From positions 4,092,001-4,156,000 of the forward strand of contig NZ_CP009506.1 in assembly GCF_000970085.1 (NCBI RefSeq): 64,000 bases of DNA. Reading direction: 5' to 3'. The notes under the pieces were generated by a model that was given only the letters and a program-made list of their open reading frames with translations, made no database searches and was not told the origin of the DNA. This document shows positions 18,363 to 26,859 of this stretch, in pieces. Position 1 is the first letter of the stretch. Each line of letters starts with the position of its first letter. Source of the DNA: Methanosarcina siciliae T4/M (GTDB taxonomy: Archaea > Halobacteriota > Methanosarcinia > Methanosarcinales > Methanosarcinaceae). The position numbers and the translations under genes are program-made.

Positions 18363-18513
18363 TTGAAACAAGACAAATTCCAACAACACTAACAATGAAG
18401 ATTGCTCAGAGGAAACAGAAGAATCTTCGGCCAGAAACGAAACTAATGATGAAAGTACTGATCGTAAAGGTTGTAAAGAGGAAACAGAGAAATCTCCAGC
18501 TGAAAACGACAAT
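18363..18513 (+). pseudogene. Remnant of an acidic PEF-CTERM-type surface protein
   Basis: A plus-strand frame reads an Asn/Asp/Glu/Thr-rich segment with NEDC and GCKEETEKS elements, ending in a TAA. It closely resembles the linker of the intact surface protein at 21884-22837, which has NTDNKDCKEEAEE and SDNEDC. There is no start, signal peptide or sorting tail here, so this is a leftover of a related gene. Confidence 0.6.
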
Positions 18514-18618
18514 GATTGCTAAATACAAACAAAGAAGATTATGATTCCAACTGTTACAGTAAGATATAGGTATGATGTTTATTTTCCAACGCAAGAAGGA
18601 TTAGACTCTAAAAATTAG

Positions 18619-18664
18619 TTGAAAGACAGTGAGGTAGAGAGTCATGTGCCGGACAGTCTTTCAA
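18619..18664. terminator. Inverted repeat between convergent genes
   Basis: TTGAAAGAC (18619-18627) pairs perfectly with GTCTTTCAA (18656-18664) around a 28-base loop. A related arrangement (ATTGAAAG ... CTTTCAA) occurs downstream of the PEF-CTERM gene at about 23755-23802. The position between converging units suggests a 3'-end structure, perhaps carried along with the decayed surface-protein gene. Confidence 0.4.
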
Positions 18665-18783
18665 TCCATTTTGGAGATTAAAACCCCAATAAGATTCATT
18701 TTTTCTTTGATTGTATTCATATGCAAAGCATTATACACAAACGCGACCGGTACACCCATTGTCATCTCCTGCTGGTTAACAAG

Positions 18784-21603
18784 TCAGGCGGTCTGGCTGA
18801 GGTCCTTTATGTAGGTCCCAGCCCCGAGCCACCAGGTATCGTCGACTTTCTGGACGTAGCTCATTTTCGGTTCAAGGGTCATGTTGCGGGCAGGGTCGTA
18901 ATAGTGGTAGAACAGGAACCCTCCTCCCTGCTGCGCCAGGAAGATATCGACTTTGGTGTAATTCACCCCATAGGGATCCTGAAGATCTGAGAGGTCCGTT
19001 CCGATCAGCTGGGGCTGATACGGGAGCGCCAGGGTTATCCCGTTATAATCGAAGGCATAGACATAGAGACTGTCGTGGACGAACGTTCCGTTCTGGTTGT
19101 TGAATTCAGTGATCGCGGCATCCTTTCCGTTCTTATCGGCATACGTTATCGCCGCCCCGACAAAGGATTTCAGGTTATCTCTTACCTTGGGATCTGTACC
19201 CACACTCACGATCGATGAGTTATCCGGCGGGTTATAAATGCCAGCCCCGATGAGCCAATCATTATCTACCATCATTACGTAGCTGAGTTTTTGTTTGACT
19301 GTGAAGTTATCTGCAGGGTCTGCATAGAGATACCGGACAAAACCTCCGCCTGACTGCGCAGTTGAAATCAGGTCCTGGATAAATAAGGTGCCGTTCGCGT
19401 CCGTAACGTTCCACCTGTTAGTCCCAATGATATCGGGCTGGAAGGGAAGAGCCAGTGTGGTGCCGTTTGTGTCATATGCGAATATATAGAGTTCCCCATC
19501 AACGAACTTGCCGGTCTGGTTGTTGAACTCACGAAGAGCGGTTTCCTGCCCGTTTACGTGAGCATATTCGAAGGATTTCTCGACGAGTGCGATAAGCTCC
19601 TCAGGAGATGCGGTGGAGTTATTAGCAGGCGTTGCTTCCGACTTATTCTGGCAGAGCTTGTAATTGCCGCTGCAGACAATATAGGAGTTCCCATCACTCC
19701 CAATGGTTAACCTGTAGTAGGCGGTCTTATAGTACAGGTTCGTCTGGACAGGGCGCATATAGACATAATCCACCCATCCAGTCCCGTTTTTCAGTGCCCC
19801 TTCTAAAATTTCATCACGGAACGGTTTACCGGCAACATCTGTCTTGCCCCTGAAATTCGTGCCGACAGATTGAATGTTGTCCGCATGAGCAACAATGGTC
19901 AAATTCGTATCGTAGATGAAGGCGTAGAGTCCCGGGTCCTCAGAGTCACGATAAGGAGCTTCGCCGGCATTGATGCGCCGGAAAGTATCGGAAGCGTTCT
20001 TCTCGATTGCTTCGGCAGTTGTGTTTACAAGCGCCATCACCTTGTCATCAGTAAATGTCTGCCGGGCACATCTTACCCCAAGATTCCGGTAGATAATACG
20101 TTCATAATCACTGACTCCCTTTTCATCCCTCTGATCTCGTACTGTATCGAGAGCCTGCTGGAAAGCGCTGACCAGCGTGTCCGGTACATCCTTGCTGAAG
20201 ATGTAATAGAAGTCGTTCTCACTCAGAGTATACACGATCTCATAGGCGTTAGGATCTGCTGCAGTCTGCAACATCTGATGCCGTCCGGCGAGGTCCCCCG
20301 TTGCCCACAGGTCGATCTGGCCCCCTTCCAGCATCCGGAAGAGGGCTTCAGGGGTTTGACCGTTGATGATCTGCGATTCGTTCACTCCCTGGCTGGCGAG
20401 GAGGTCATTTTCGATTGAGGCCCGTACAGCACCGATCCTGTACCGATCAATGTCTTCCGGAGAGGATATTGTAATATTACTGCTCACCGGTGCATAGAGG
20501 ACGAAACTGGCTCTGGTAAAAGGCCCGGCCCACTTGTAGAGAGACTCACGTTCGGGGGTACGGACGATTGAGAAAAGCACAGTGCTGGTATTGTTCTGCG
20601 CCATCTGGAAAGCTTCCGCAAGGGGGACAATGCGGACATCTGCCCTTGAGCGGTTTACGCCAATGTTTTTGAAGACCGCCTCGAGTATCTCGACAGAAAT
20701 ACCGGTGACATTCCCGTCCTCCTGGTAGTTGAAGGGAGCCCACTCTTCGGTCAGGTAATTTAGCCGGGCAAGGCCGATCGATGGAATGTATTTCCCGAGA
20801 ATTCTATCATATGTGCTAATGCCCTCAGGGTCTTTTTCCTGTTTGACGGCATCGAGTGCCTGCTGGAAAGACCGGACGAATGAATCGGGCACGTCTTTAC
20901 TGAAGGCATAATAGTGGTCCTGGGTTTCTAATTGATACACGACCGTGTAGGAATAATAGTTCCCGGTCACCTCTTCGGTAAAGTACCTACCTGCGTCCTC
21001 AGAGCATGCCCAGAGGTCGATCTCATTGTTCTCGAGTCCGCCGATAATTGCGGATACGTTGCTTTCAGGCACAAGCTGGCTCTGGTTCACCCCGATATCG
21101 AGCAACTGCCGGATTGCCATATCATCGGCGATCACCCCGACCCTGTACCCCTTCAGATCTTCAGGGCTCTCTATTGTGATCCCACTATCTCGCCTGGCAA
21201 ACAGAACATATCTATCAGAATAGATGGGGCCGGCCCATTTGAAGGACTGCTCGCGTTCGGGGGATCTTACCATGCTGAAGAGAACAGTATTATTCCCGGA
21301 AAGAGCTGCCTGATACCCCTCCGTCCAGGGAACGAGATTTACCTCCTCGCGGGTCACCTTCTTTCCCATCTTCCCGGTGACCTCTTCAAGGAGATCAACA
21401 GAGATACCCTGAAGCGTACCGTTCTCCATGTAGTTGTAGGGAGGTAGCTGTTCTGTATAGTACGTCAGGTCGACAGGTATCGTGGCACCGCTCAGGCCTG
21501 CAGATTCAACTTCACTTCCCGTAAGGCATCCGATAGCTGGAAGCAGCGTTCCAAACATCACTGCAATAAAGATGAAATACATGTACCGTAGAGATCGCGA
21601 CAT
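18784..21603 (-). CDS. Secreted lipoprotein sensor: two SBP_bac_3 and three Cache-like domains
   Basis: This 939-residue protein has a signal peptide with a lipobox-like PAIGC (C26). Two periplasmic solute-binding domains of family 3 follow (about 45-270 and 275-505), each with the PYNYMENG/PFNYQEDG and FSKDVPDS landmarks of the tandem copies. Then come three repeated Cache-like modules (about 510-650, 665-790 and 800-935) with YIFAYDTNG/YVYAFDYNG and SQGGGF-type strings. No transmembrane helix, HAMP, kinase or methyl-accepting region follows. It therefore captures ligands outside the cell without an obvious built-in output; a separate membrane partner may exist. Ligand unknown. Confidence 0.8.
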   Translation of the reverse strand: MSRSLRYMYFIFIAVMFGTLLPAIGCLTGSEVESAGLSGATIPVDLTYYTEQLPPYNYMENGTLQGISVDLLEEVTGKMGKKVTREEVNLVPWTEGYQAALSGNNTVLFSMVRSPEREQSFKWAGPIYSDRYVLFARRDSGITIESPEDLKGYRVGVIADDMAIRQLLDIGVNQSQLVPESNVSAIIGGLENNEIDLWACSEDAGRYFTEEVTGNYYSYTVVYQLETQDHYYAFSKDVPDSFVRSFQQALDAVKQEKDPEGISTYDRILGKYIPSIGLARLNYLTEEWAPFNYQEDGNVTGISVEILEAVFKNIGVNRSRADVRIVPLAEAFQMAQNNTSTVLFSIVRTPERESLYKWAGPFTRASFVLYAPVSSNITISSPEDIDRYRIGAVRASIENDLLASQGVNESQIINGQTPEALFRMLEGGQIDLWATGDLAGRHQMLQTAADPNAYEIVYTLSENDFYYIFSKDVPDTLVSAFQQALDTVRDQRDEKGVSDYERIIYRNLGVRCARQTFTDDKVMALVNTTAEAIEKNASDTFRRINAGEAPYRDSEDPGLYAFIYDTNLTIVAHADNIQSVGTNFRGKTDVAGKPFRDEILEGALKNGTGWVDYVYMRPVQTNLYYKTAYYRLTIGSDGNSYIVCSGNYKLCQNKSEATPANNSTASPEELIALVEKSFEYAHVNGQETALREFNNQTGKFVDGELYIFAYDTNGTTLALPFQPDIIGTNRWNVTDANGTLFIQDLISTAQSGGGFVRYLYADPADNFTVKQKLSYVMMVDNDWLIGAGIYNPPDNSSIVSVGTDPKVRDNLKSFVGAAITYADKNGKDAAITEFNNQNGTFVHDSLYVYAFDYNGITLALPYQPQLIGTDLSDLQDPYGVNYTKVDIFLAQQGGGFLFYHYYDPARNMTLEPKMSYVQKVDDTWWLGAGTYIKDLSQTA

Positions 21604-21763
21604 GAAAAAAGTCTACTACCAACATATAAAGGAATACTGAACGCGTCCCACCAATTTGCAAAAGAACGCACTTTTAAAGGATGCACAATGAAAACGGTTC
21701 GGATAACAGGAGAAATCTATAACAGGAAAAATCACTCCCGCAGTAGGAATTACTCCCTAACTT

Positions 21764-21883
21764 TTTAAGAAAATAATATTTCCATAAGTATATATAGCCC
21801 TACGATAAATAAGTTTTACCAAATATGGTCGTATTTGAATAAATATTGCCTAAATAAAATAATAAAACAGAGACTGAAAAAAC
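21764..21883 (+). promoter_or_regulatory. Promoter of PEF-CTERM gene, shared with next paralogue
   Basis: TTTAAGAAAATA and then ATAAGTATATATAG (about 21785-21798) form a TATA region. A closely similar block, TTTAAGAAAATA followed by ATAAGTATATGTAG, lies at about 23027-23060 ahead of the second PEF-CTERM gene. The two genes appear to have been duplicated together with their promoter. Confidence 0.6.
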
Positions 21884-22837
21884 ATGAGAAAAAATTACTC
21901 ACGTCTATTTTTTATGTTGAACATGACCATTATTTTAATAATCATTCCAGTAAACGCAGGGGAAATTTCCGTAACATTTGAAGAAGGGCGTTTATGTGCT
22001 GGAGAAGAAATCGGCAATACTTATTCAGACCAGGGAATTACATTTTCTCATGGGGTACAGTTTGTTGACCTCGGTAATTTAAGTTCAGAAAAAGAAATGG
22101 GTTTCTGGAACCCGGATAACCGTATCACTCAAATTTACTTTTCACCGGCTGTAACTTCGGTTTCAATCGATTTCGAAAATACGCTTGCAGGGAATCTGGA
22201 TGCATTTCTTGTAAACGGGAAGGTGCTTTCTAAATCGGAATATAACTGTGAATGGACCGCAAAAAATACGTTGAGAATCGAAAGCAATGACACTAACATA
22301 CAGAGTATTGAGATATCAAGCAAACTTCCCTGTTCGAAAAAAATAAAATTCGATAATCTTTGTTATGAGCAGGTTACGGAGACATTAACGAATTCTTCAC
22401 GCAGAAACAATCGAAATTCTGGCAACGCTGATAATGAAGACCCTGATGATGAAAACAAGAAAATTTCATCAGGAAAAAGTAAAAACTCCGATAATACTGA
22501 CAACAAAGATTGTAAAGAGGAAGCGGAAGAAACAATACCAGGAAATGATACAAACTCCGATAACTCGGACAATGAGGATTGCGGTGGGGAGATAGAGGAA
22601 ACTCCGTGCAAAAACGATACAGAAAAGGATGAGATTTGCCCGGGTGTACCGGAAAAGGATCCGTGCAACGATACAGAAAAGGATGAGATTTGCCCGGGTG
22701 TACCGGAAAAGGATCCGTGCAACGATACAAAACCCGATAAACCCTGTAATCAGGAGATTCCGGAGTACCCCAGTATCGTATTTCCGGTGGTTACAATTCT
22801 TGGGATGATATTCATACTCCAGCGCGGACGAAATTGA
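21884..22837 (+). CDS. PEF-CTERM surface protein with acidic Cys-rich repeat linker
   Basis: The 317-residue protein has a signal peptide ending near NAGEIS, a globular domain of about 150 residues shared with the next gene, and an acidic Asn/Asp/Glu linker containing regularly spaced cysteines. It ends with IPEYPSIVFPVV, a hydrophobic stretch and a basic RGRN end. That tail is the PEF-CTERM sorting signal recognised by archaeosortases, so the mature protein is probably anchored to the surface. Residues about 243-280 contain an 18-residue unit repeated exactly at DNA level. Confidence 0.75.
   Translation: MRKNYSRLFFMLNMTIILIIIPVNAGEISVTFEEGRLCAGEEIGNTYSDQGITFSHGVQFVDLGNLSSEKEMGFWNPDNRITQIYFSPAVTSVSIDFENTLAGNLDAFLVNGKVLSKSEYNCEWTAKNTLRIESNDTNIQSIEISSKLPCSKKIKFDNLCYEQVTETLTNSSRRNNRNSGNADNEDPDDENKKISSGKSKNSDNTDNKDCKEEAEETIPGNDTNSDNSDNEDCGGEIEETPCKNDTEKDEICPGVPEKDPCNDTEKDEICPGVPEKDPCNDTKPDKPCNQEIPEYPSIVFPVVTILGMIFILQRGRN
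22615..22722 (+). repeat. Exact 54-bp tandem duplication in coding sequence
   Basis: Two consecutive 54-base units (22615-22668 and 22669-22722) are identical, and a partial third begins at 22723. Each adds 18 residues including DEICPGVPEKDPCND. Sequence identity at the DNA level implies a recent slippage or recombination event. Confidence 0.9.
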
Positions 22838-23143
22838 ATTGCAGAAACTGATTGAAAGGCAACAGTGGCGAAATTTAGGAGCTCCAAGATGTTTCTGAAA
22901 TAATTTAAAAAGTTGTAATCTGCCCCCGTTTTTCACTCTCTTTTTCCAAAACGATGTCAAACATCCTGAAAGCAAATACGGCTCAAATCTCAGCCGGAAA
23001 AAAACAGGAATGAATGACATTGACTCTTTAAGAAAATACAACCTCTATAAGTATATGTAGTCAGAATTGGAATTTCTTTCCAAGAAATAAACAAGTTAGA
23101 ACAAATATAAATACAAATAATATAAAAAAGGGAGAGATAAAAC

Positions 23144-23710
23144 GTGAAAACGAATCTTTTATGTATAATACTGATACTTGCCGTTGTCACGATAATGGTC
23201 ACACCAGCAAGTGCAGGAGAAGTAACCATAACCTTTGATGACGGTATTGTAGTAGCTGATCAGGATGTAGATGATGCTTATGCAGATCTTGGAGTGACAT
23301 TTGAAGGAGCAAAGGTTATAGATACCAAATTAGTGGGAACGGACTTAGGATTTACCCCAAAAGACGACTTTTGTACAATTAATTTCTCCCCCTATGTAAC
23401 TTCAGTTTCCATAGATTTTAAGGATGATTTGGCAGAAGGTAATATGGATGGACTTCTAGTAAACGGAGAAAAAATTTCTGATTCTGAATGTACTTACGTT
23501 TGGATAGAGAAAACATTACATATTGAAAGCAGTGCTCAGAATCCTATAAAAAGTGTCCAATTATACGGGATTGAGTATCTCCCGTGTATTTGTACGAAGA
23601 TAACATTCGATAATTTGAAATATACCCAGATTCCTGAATTCCCCACCGTTGCGCTTCCAGCAGCTACAGTATTAGGCATGATATTTGTATTCCAGCGTAG
23701 GAAAAACTAA
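23144..23710 (+). CDS. PEF-CTERM surface protein
   Basis: A 188-residue exported protein with signal peptide (cleavage near PASAGE), one domain homologous to that of the preceding gene (VTSVSIDFKDDL and ITFDNL landmarks), and a canonical IPEFPTVALPAA hydrophobic segment ending RRKN. It lacks the acidic linker. GGGAGAGA lies ahead of the start. The surface domain has no function I recognise; it may be a ligand-binding or adhesive beta-sandwich. Confidence 0.75.
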   Translation: MKTNLLCIILILAVVTIMVTPASAGEVTITFDDGIVVADQDVDDAYADLGVTFEGAKVIDTKLVGTDLGFTPKDDFCTINFSPYVTSVSIDFKDDLAEGNMDGLLVNGEKISDSECTYVWIEKTLHIESSAQNPIKSVQLYGIEYLPCICTKITFDNLKYTQIPEFPTVALPAATVLGMIFVFQRRKN

Positions 23711-23844
23711 ATTTTCAGATGGATTGTTCTTGAAATGAACTGTTATTGAGATGGATTGAAAGTAAAGGCTATTTTGGCGTGACTGACAATCTTTCAACCC
23801 ATTTTTGAAATTCTTTTTCCTGATTTATCCTTTTTTCTCAGATA

Positions 23845-24726
23845 TTATTCTCTTTTTACGGCTTTCAGAACAATTGCACCTTCCGGAGTTTCACTTTCCG
23901 CGTTGAAACCTACATCCTCAAAAAGCTCTACCCATGCGGTTTCCGAGAGCTGGGGGCCATGATGGTGTTGATGTGCAAGCGGTTCAATTGCAGTTAATGT
24001 CCCTCCCTTTTTCAGCACCCTCTTAATCTCAAAAAGTGCGAATTTAATATCTTCAAGGTGATGGAGCATGAAAAAGCAGGTTGCCGTATCCACGGAGTTA
24101 CCTTCAAAAGGAAGGGCATAGGCGCTTCCGGTTTTGAATTGCACATTGGACACCCCGAGAACTTCTGCGTTCATCTGTGACTGGGCTGCAAGGGAATCAT
24201 GGATGTCGATGCCGTAAACCTTTGAATCCGGGTTGTTTTTTGCAAGCTCTATTGTAAGGGTTCCGAAACCACTGCCGATATCCAGGATGGTTTCGCCTTT
24301 TATTCCGGGAAGCACAACAGGAACTACCTGTGCCCTTATATGACCCATGCGGTCTTCAGGGAATTCTGCCTTTTTTGCTTTTTCTGCGTCTATTGGTACA
24401 AATGGCAGGACAGCATAGACCTTTGAGCCGTTAATTGCCATCAATCCCCGCACATAAGCACTGCCGTCCTCAGCTGTGGCCAGTTCTACAATGGAAACTC
24501 CGACATCCCCGCAAAAGCGCAGGTTCCATTCGTTCCTTTTTTCAGGGAACCTGAAATTCAGGGGTGTGTGAACAACAATATAATGAGAATATTTAGGGCT
24601 GAAATATGCTGATACTGATTCAGGTTCATTCAGGCGGATCTCACTTATGCTTTCCCTGAAAAGGGAGAGAATTTGCAGAGAATTTTCGTCGGCCTCGTTT
24701 CTTACAGTTCCAATTTCTCCGAACAT
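23845..24726 (-). CDS. Class I SAM-dependent methyltransferase
   Basis: In this 293-residue protein the methyltransferase core starts around residue 140: motif I ILDIGSGFGTLT, VYGIDIHDS and the ATCFFMLHHLEDI motif IV region. The N-terminal ~130 residues form an extra domain I do not recognise. No clear ribosome site precedes the ATG; a TTTTATTC element about 28 bases upstream could give a leaderless message. The gene stands alone on the minus strand, so there is no context for its substrate. Confidence 0.7.
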   Translation of the reverse strand: MFGEIGTVRNEADENSLQILSLFRESISEIRLNEPESVSAYFSPKYSHYIVVHTPLNFRFPEKRNEWNLRFCGDVGVSIVELATAEDGSAYVRGLMAINGSKVYAVLPFVPIDAEKAKKAEFPEDRMGHIRAQVVPVVLPGIKGETILDIGSGFGTLTIELAKNNPDSKVYGIDIHDSLAAQSQMNAEVLGVSNVQFKTGSAYALPFEGNSVDTATCFFMLHHLEDIKFALFEIKRVLKKGGTLTAIEPLAHQHHHGPQLSETAWVELFEDVGFNAESETPEGAIVLKAVKRE

Positions 24727-24940
24727 ACTTCTGGATTTGACTTAAGAGAATAAAAGTTCTCTGATGGAAAAACCCGGAAAAAGAGGTATTCCGGAAACAT
24801 AAAAGCTGACATCCGGGTTAGATGAGGAAAATTTCGCATGTTTTGTGAGATGTCGTTATAAACTACATAAATAATTAATATCAATTTCAATATTCTTAAA
24901 TACTATGAAATAGGATAGGGGATACCTGTTGGTGGTCGCG

Positions 24941-25285
24941 ATGAAGTACATAATTGCAATAATAAGACCTGAAAGGCTTGATGCGGTCAAAAGAGAACTT
25001 CAGAAGGTTGAAGTTAATAGGTTGACAGTATCTTCGGTTTCAGGTTATGGTGCACAAAAAGGACAGCTCGAGATATACAGGGCAATGGAGTTTGAAGCAG
25101 ACCTTCTTGAGAAAATCAAGATTGAAATTGCAGTAAATGATGAATTCCTGTATCCTACGATTGAAGCAATAAAGATGGGAGCAAAGGGCAGTGAAGAGCA
25201 TATAGGAAGCGGCAAGATATTCGTGCTCCCGCTTGAAGATGTTATAAGGATCCGTACGGACGAAAGCGGACCTGTCGCTATTTGA
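24941..25285 (+). CDS. glnK: Nitrogen regulatory protein PII, GlnK type
   Basis: A 114-residue PII protein pairs with the ammonium channel encoded next and blocks it when nitrogen is plentiful. GYGAQKG begins the T-loop, the LEIYRA element keeps the tyrosine equivalent to Y51, and IRIRTDE closes the protein. The B-loop KGSEEHIGSGKIF is about two residues longer than the usual TGxxGDGKIF. TTG and GTG codons upstream are in frame, but GGTGGTCGCG places the start at the ATG. It ends 11 bases before amtB. Confidence 0.92.
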   Translation: MKYIIAIIRPERLDAVKRELQKVEVNRLTVSSVSGYGAQKGQLEIYRAMEFEADLLEKIKIEIAVNDEFLYPTIEAIKMGAKGSEEHIGSGKIFVLPLEDVIRIRTDESGPVAI

Positions 25286-25296
25286 GGTAGATAGAA

Positions 25297-26490
25297 ATGG
25301 CAATCGTAGCAGCAGATACCGTATGGGTATTGATTTCCTCTGCCCTTGTATTACTAATGCTTCCGGGGCTTGCACTGTTTTACGGTGGACTGGTTCAGCG
25401 TAAGAATGTTTTGAGCAGCATGATGCATTCGTTTGTTGCAATGGGCGTCATGGCTCTCGAATGGATAATAATAGGTTACTCGCTTGCGTTTGGGACCGGA
25501 AACGGTTTCATAGGCAGCCTGGAACACGTATTCCTTCAAGGAATTGACCCCTACTCCGTAACAGGGACAATTCCCACATATGCATTTGTTGCCTTTCAGG
25601 GAATGTTTGCAATAATTACACCTGCCCTGATCTCAGGGGCCATTGTCGGACGTGTTAAGTTCAAATCATACATTGCATTCATCGCCCTCTGGGGGCTTAT
25701 TGTGTATGCACCGGTCTGCCACTGGGTCTGGGGCGGAGGATTCCTCACAGGAGAAGCCCTTGACTTTGCAGGCGGAACCGTGGTCCATATAACATCAGGC
25801 ATATCTTCGCTGGCAATTCTGACCTTCCTTGGAAAGAGAAGAGGGTATGGCATAGACTCAATAAAACCGCATAATGTCACCCTTACTCTTCTGGGGACCG
25901 GGCTCCTCTGGTTCGGATGGTTCGGGTTCAATGCCGGATCCTCTCTTGCTGCAAATGAAATTGCAGCCCTCGCATTCATTACAACCCTCGTAGCCCCTGC
26001 AGCCGCAGGCTTTGTCTGGATGACCCTGGAATGGGTCCACCTGGGACGCCCTACCGCCCTAGGATTTGCAACAGGAGTTCTTGCAGGGCTCGTTGCCATA
26101 ACCCCGGCTGCAGGTTTTGTTACCCCCATGACAGCAATTCCGATAGGTGCAATTACAAGCTTTATCTGCTACCAGGCCGTAATGCTCAAGGGAAGGTTCG
26201 GGTATGATGATTCCCTTGATGCTTTCGGAGTCCATGGAGTAGGCGGAATTACAGGGGCAATTCTGACAGGCGTATTTGCAAGCGTAGGGTCTTCAGGACT
26301 CCTGCTCGGCAACTCCGAGCAGCTGATACTCCAGGTAGAAGGCGTTGTTGCCACGCTTATTTACGCAAGTGTTTGCACCCTTATAATCGGGTTTGCACTC
26401 CACAAGACGATAGGGCTCAAGGTAAGTGAGAGCGAAGAAAATATCGGGCTTGACCGGACACAGCACGGAGAAGCAGCATATAACATTTGA
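25297..26490 (+). CDS. amtB: Ammonium transporter AmtB
   Basis: This 397-residue channel has eleven predicted membrane segments. The two pore histidines lie in GGTVVHITSG and DAFGVHGVGG. FQGMFAIITPALISGA contains the phenylalanine gate region. The C-terminal tail with GLDRTQHGEAAY is the segment that contacts GlnK. Co-transcription with glnK is the classic arrangement for ammonium uptake under nitrogen limitation. Confidence 0.95.
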   Translation: MAIVAADTVWVLISSALVLLMLPGLALFYGGLVQRKNVLSSMMHSFVAMGVMALEWIIIGYSLAFGTGNGFIGSLEHVFLQGIDPYSVTGTIPTYAFVAFQGMFAIITPALISGAIVGRVKFKSYIAFIALWGLIVYAPVCHWVWGGGFLTGEALDFAGGTVVHITSGISSLAILTFLGKRRGYGIDSIKPHNVTLTLLGTGLLWFGWFGFNAGSSLAANEIAALAFITTLVAPAAAGFVWMTLEWVHLGRPTALGFATGVLAGLVAITPAAGFVTPMTAIPIGAITSFICYQAVMLKGRFGYDDSLDAFGVHGVGGITGAILTGVFASVGSSGLLLGNSEQLILQVEGVVATLIYASVCTLIIGFALHKTIGLKVSESEENIGLDRTQHGEAAYNI

Positions 26491-26808
26491 GTACAGGCAA
26501 ACCCACCTGTACCTTTCCGATTTTTAATTCAATTCCACGGATCGGAAGAACCTAGCTTTATAGAATCTAAATGTGTTTTCTAAAACCAATGAGTTTTTTA
26601 GAGTCAAATTAACACGTATTTCGGCAGTCAATTATTCCGAGTTATTCCTGATCTTTATCCCGGGTTATTCCTGATCTTTTATTGTCTTTTCGGCATTATT
26701 CAGCCTTTTTTGAACCATTCATAATTAGAGAATTATTTTAATACTATTATATTTATTTGGAAAAGTAGAAAATAATAAGTAGAATAAAGTAGGAAGGAGG
26801 TAAGAGAT
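26491..26808 (+). promoter_or_regulatory. Intergenic promoter region of second amtB
   Basis: This contains a direct repeat of GTTATTCCTGATCTTT (about 26639-26680) and a TATA-like stretch TACTATTATATTTATT at about 26742-26757. An AGGAAG...CTTCCT inverted repeat surrounds the strong AAGGAGGT site near 26793-26801. No NrpR-type ACCGG-N3-CCGGT palindrome is seen. Confidence 0.45.
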
Positions 26809-26859
26809 TTGAGGCTTCCTAGTTATCATATAAAAAAAGATGGGATGAAAATATGTTAA
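26809..26859 (+). CDS. Possible 16-residue leader peptide coupled to amtB
   Basis: A near-consensus AGGAGGT is followed seven bases later by TTG opening a 16-codon frame (begins RLPSYHIKKDG, ends MKIC). Its TAA overlaps the ATG of the downstream amtB (ATATGTTAA). Without such a leader the best ribosome site in the region would have no target. Existence of the peptide is inferred; the overlap could also serve purely for translational coupling. Confidence 0.35.
   Translation: MRLPSYHIKKDGMKIC

Noticed and set aside
22363..22730. Repetitive minus-strand frames opposite the PEF-CTERM gene
   Set aside because: They are shadows of the tandem-repeated acidic linker, which leaves several opposite frames open.
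24841..24940. NrpR operator before glnK
   Set aside because: No ACCGG-N3-CCGGT palindrome is present; only AT-rich promoter-like sequence is seen.
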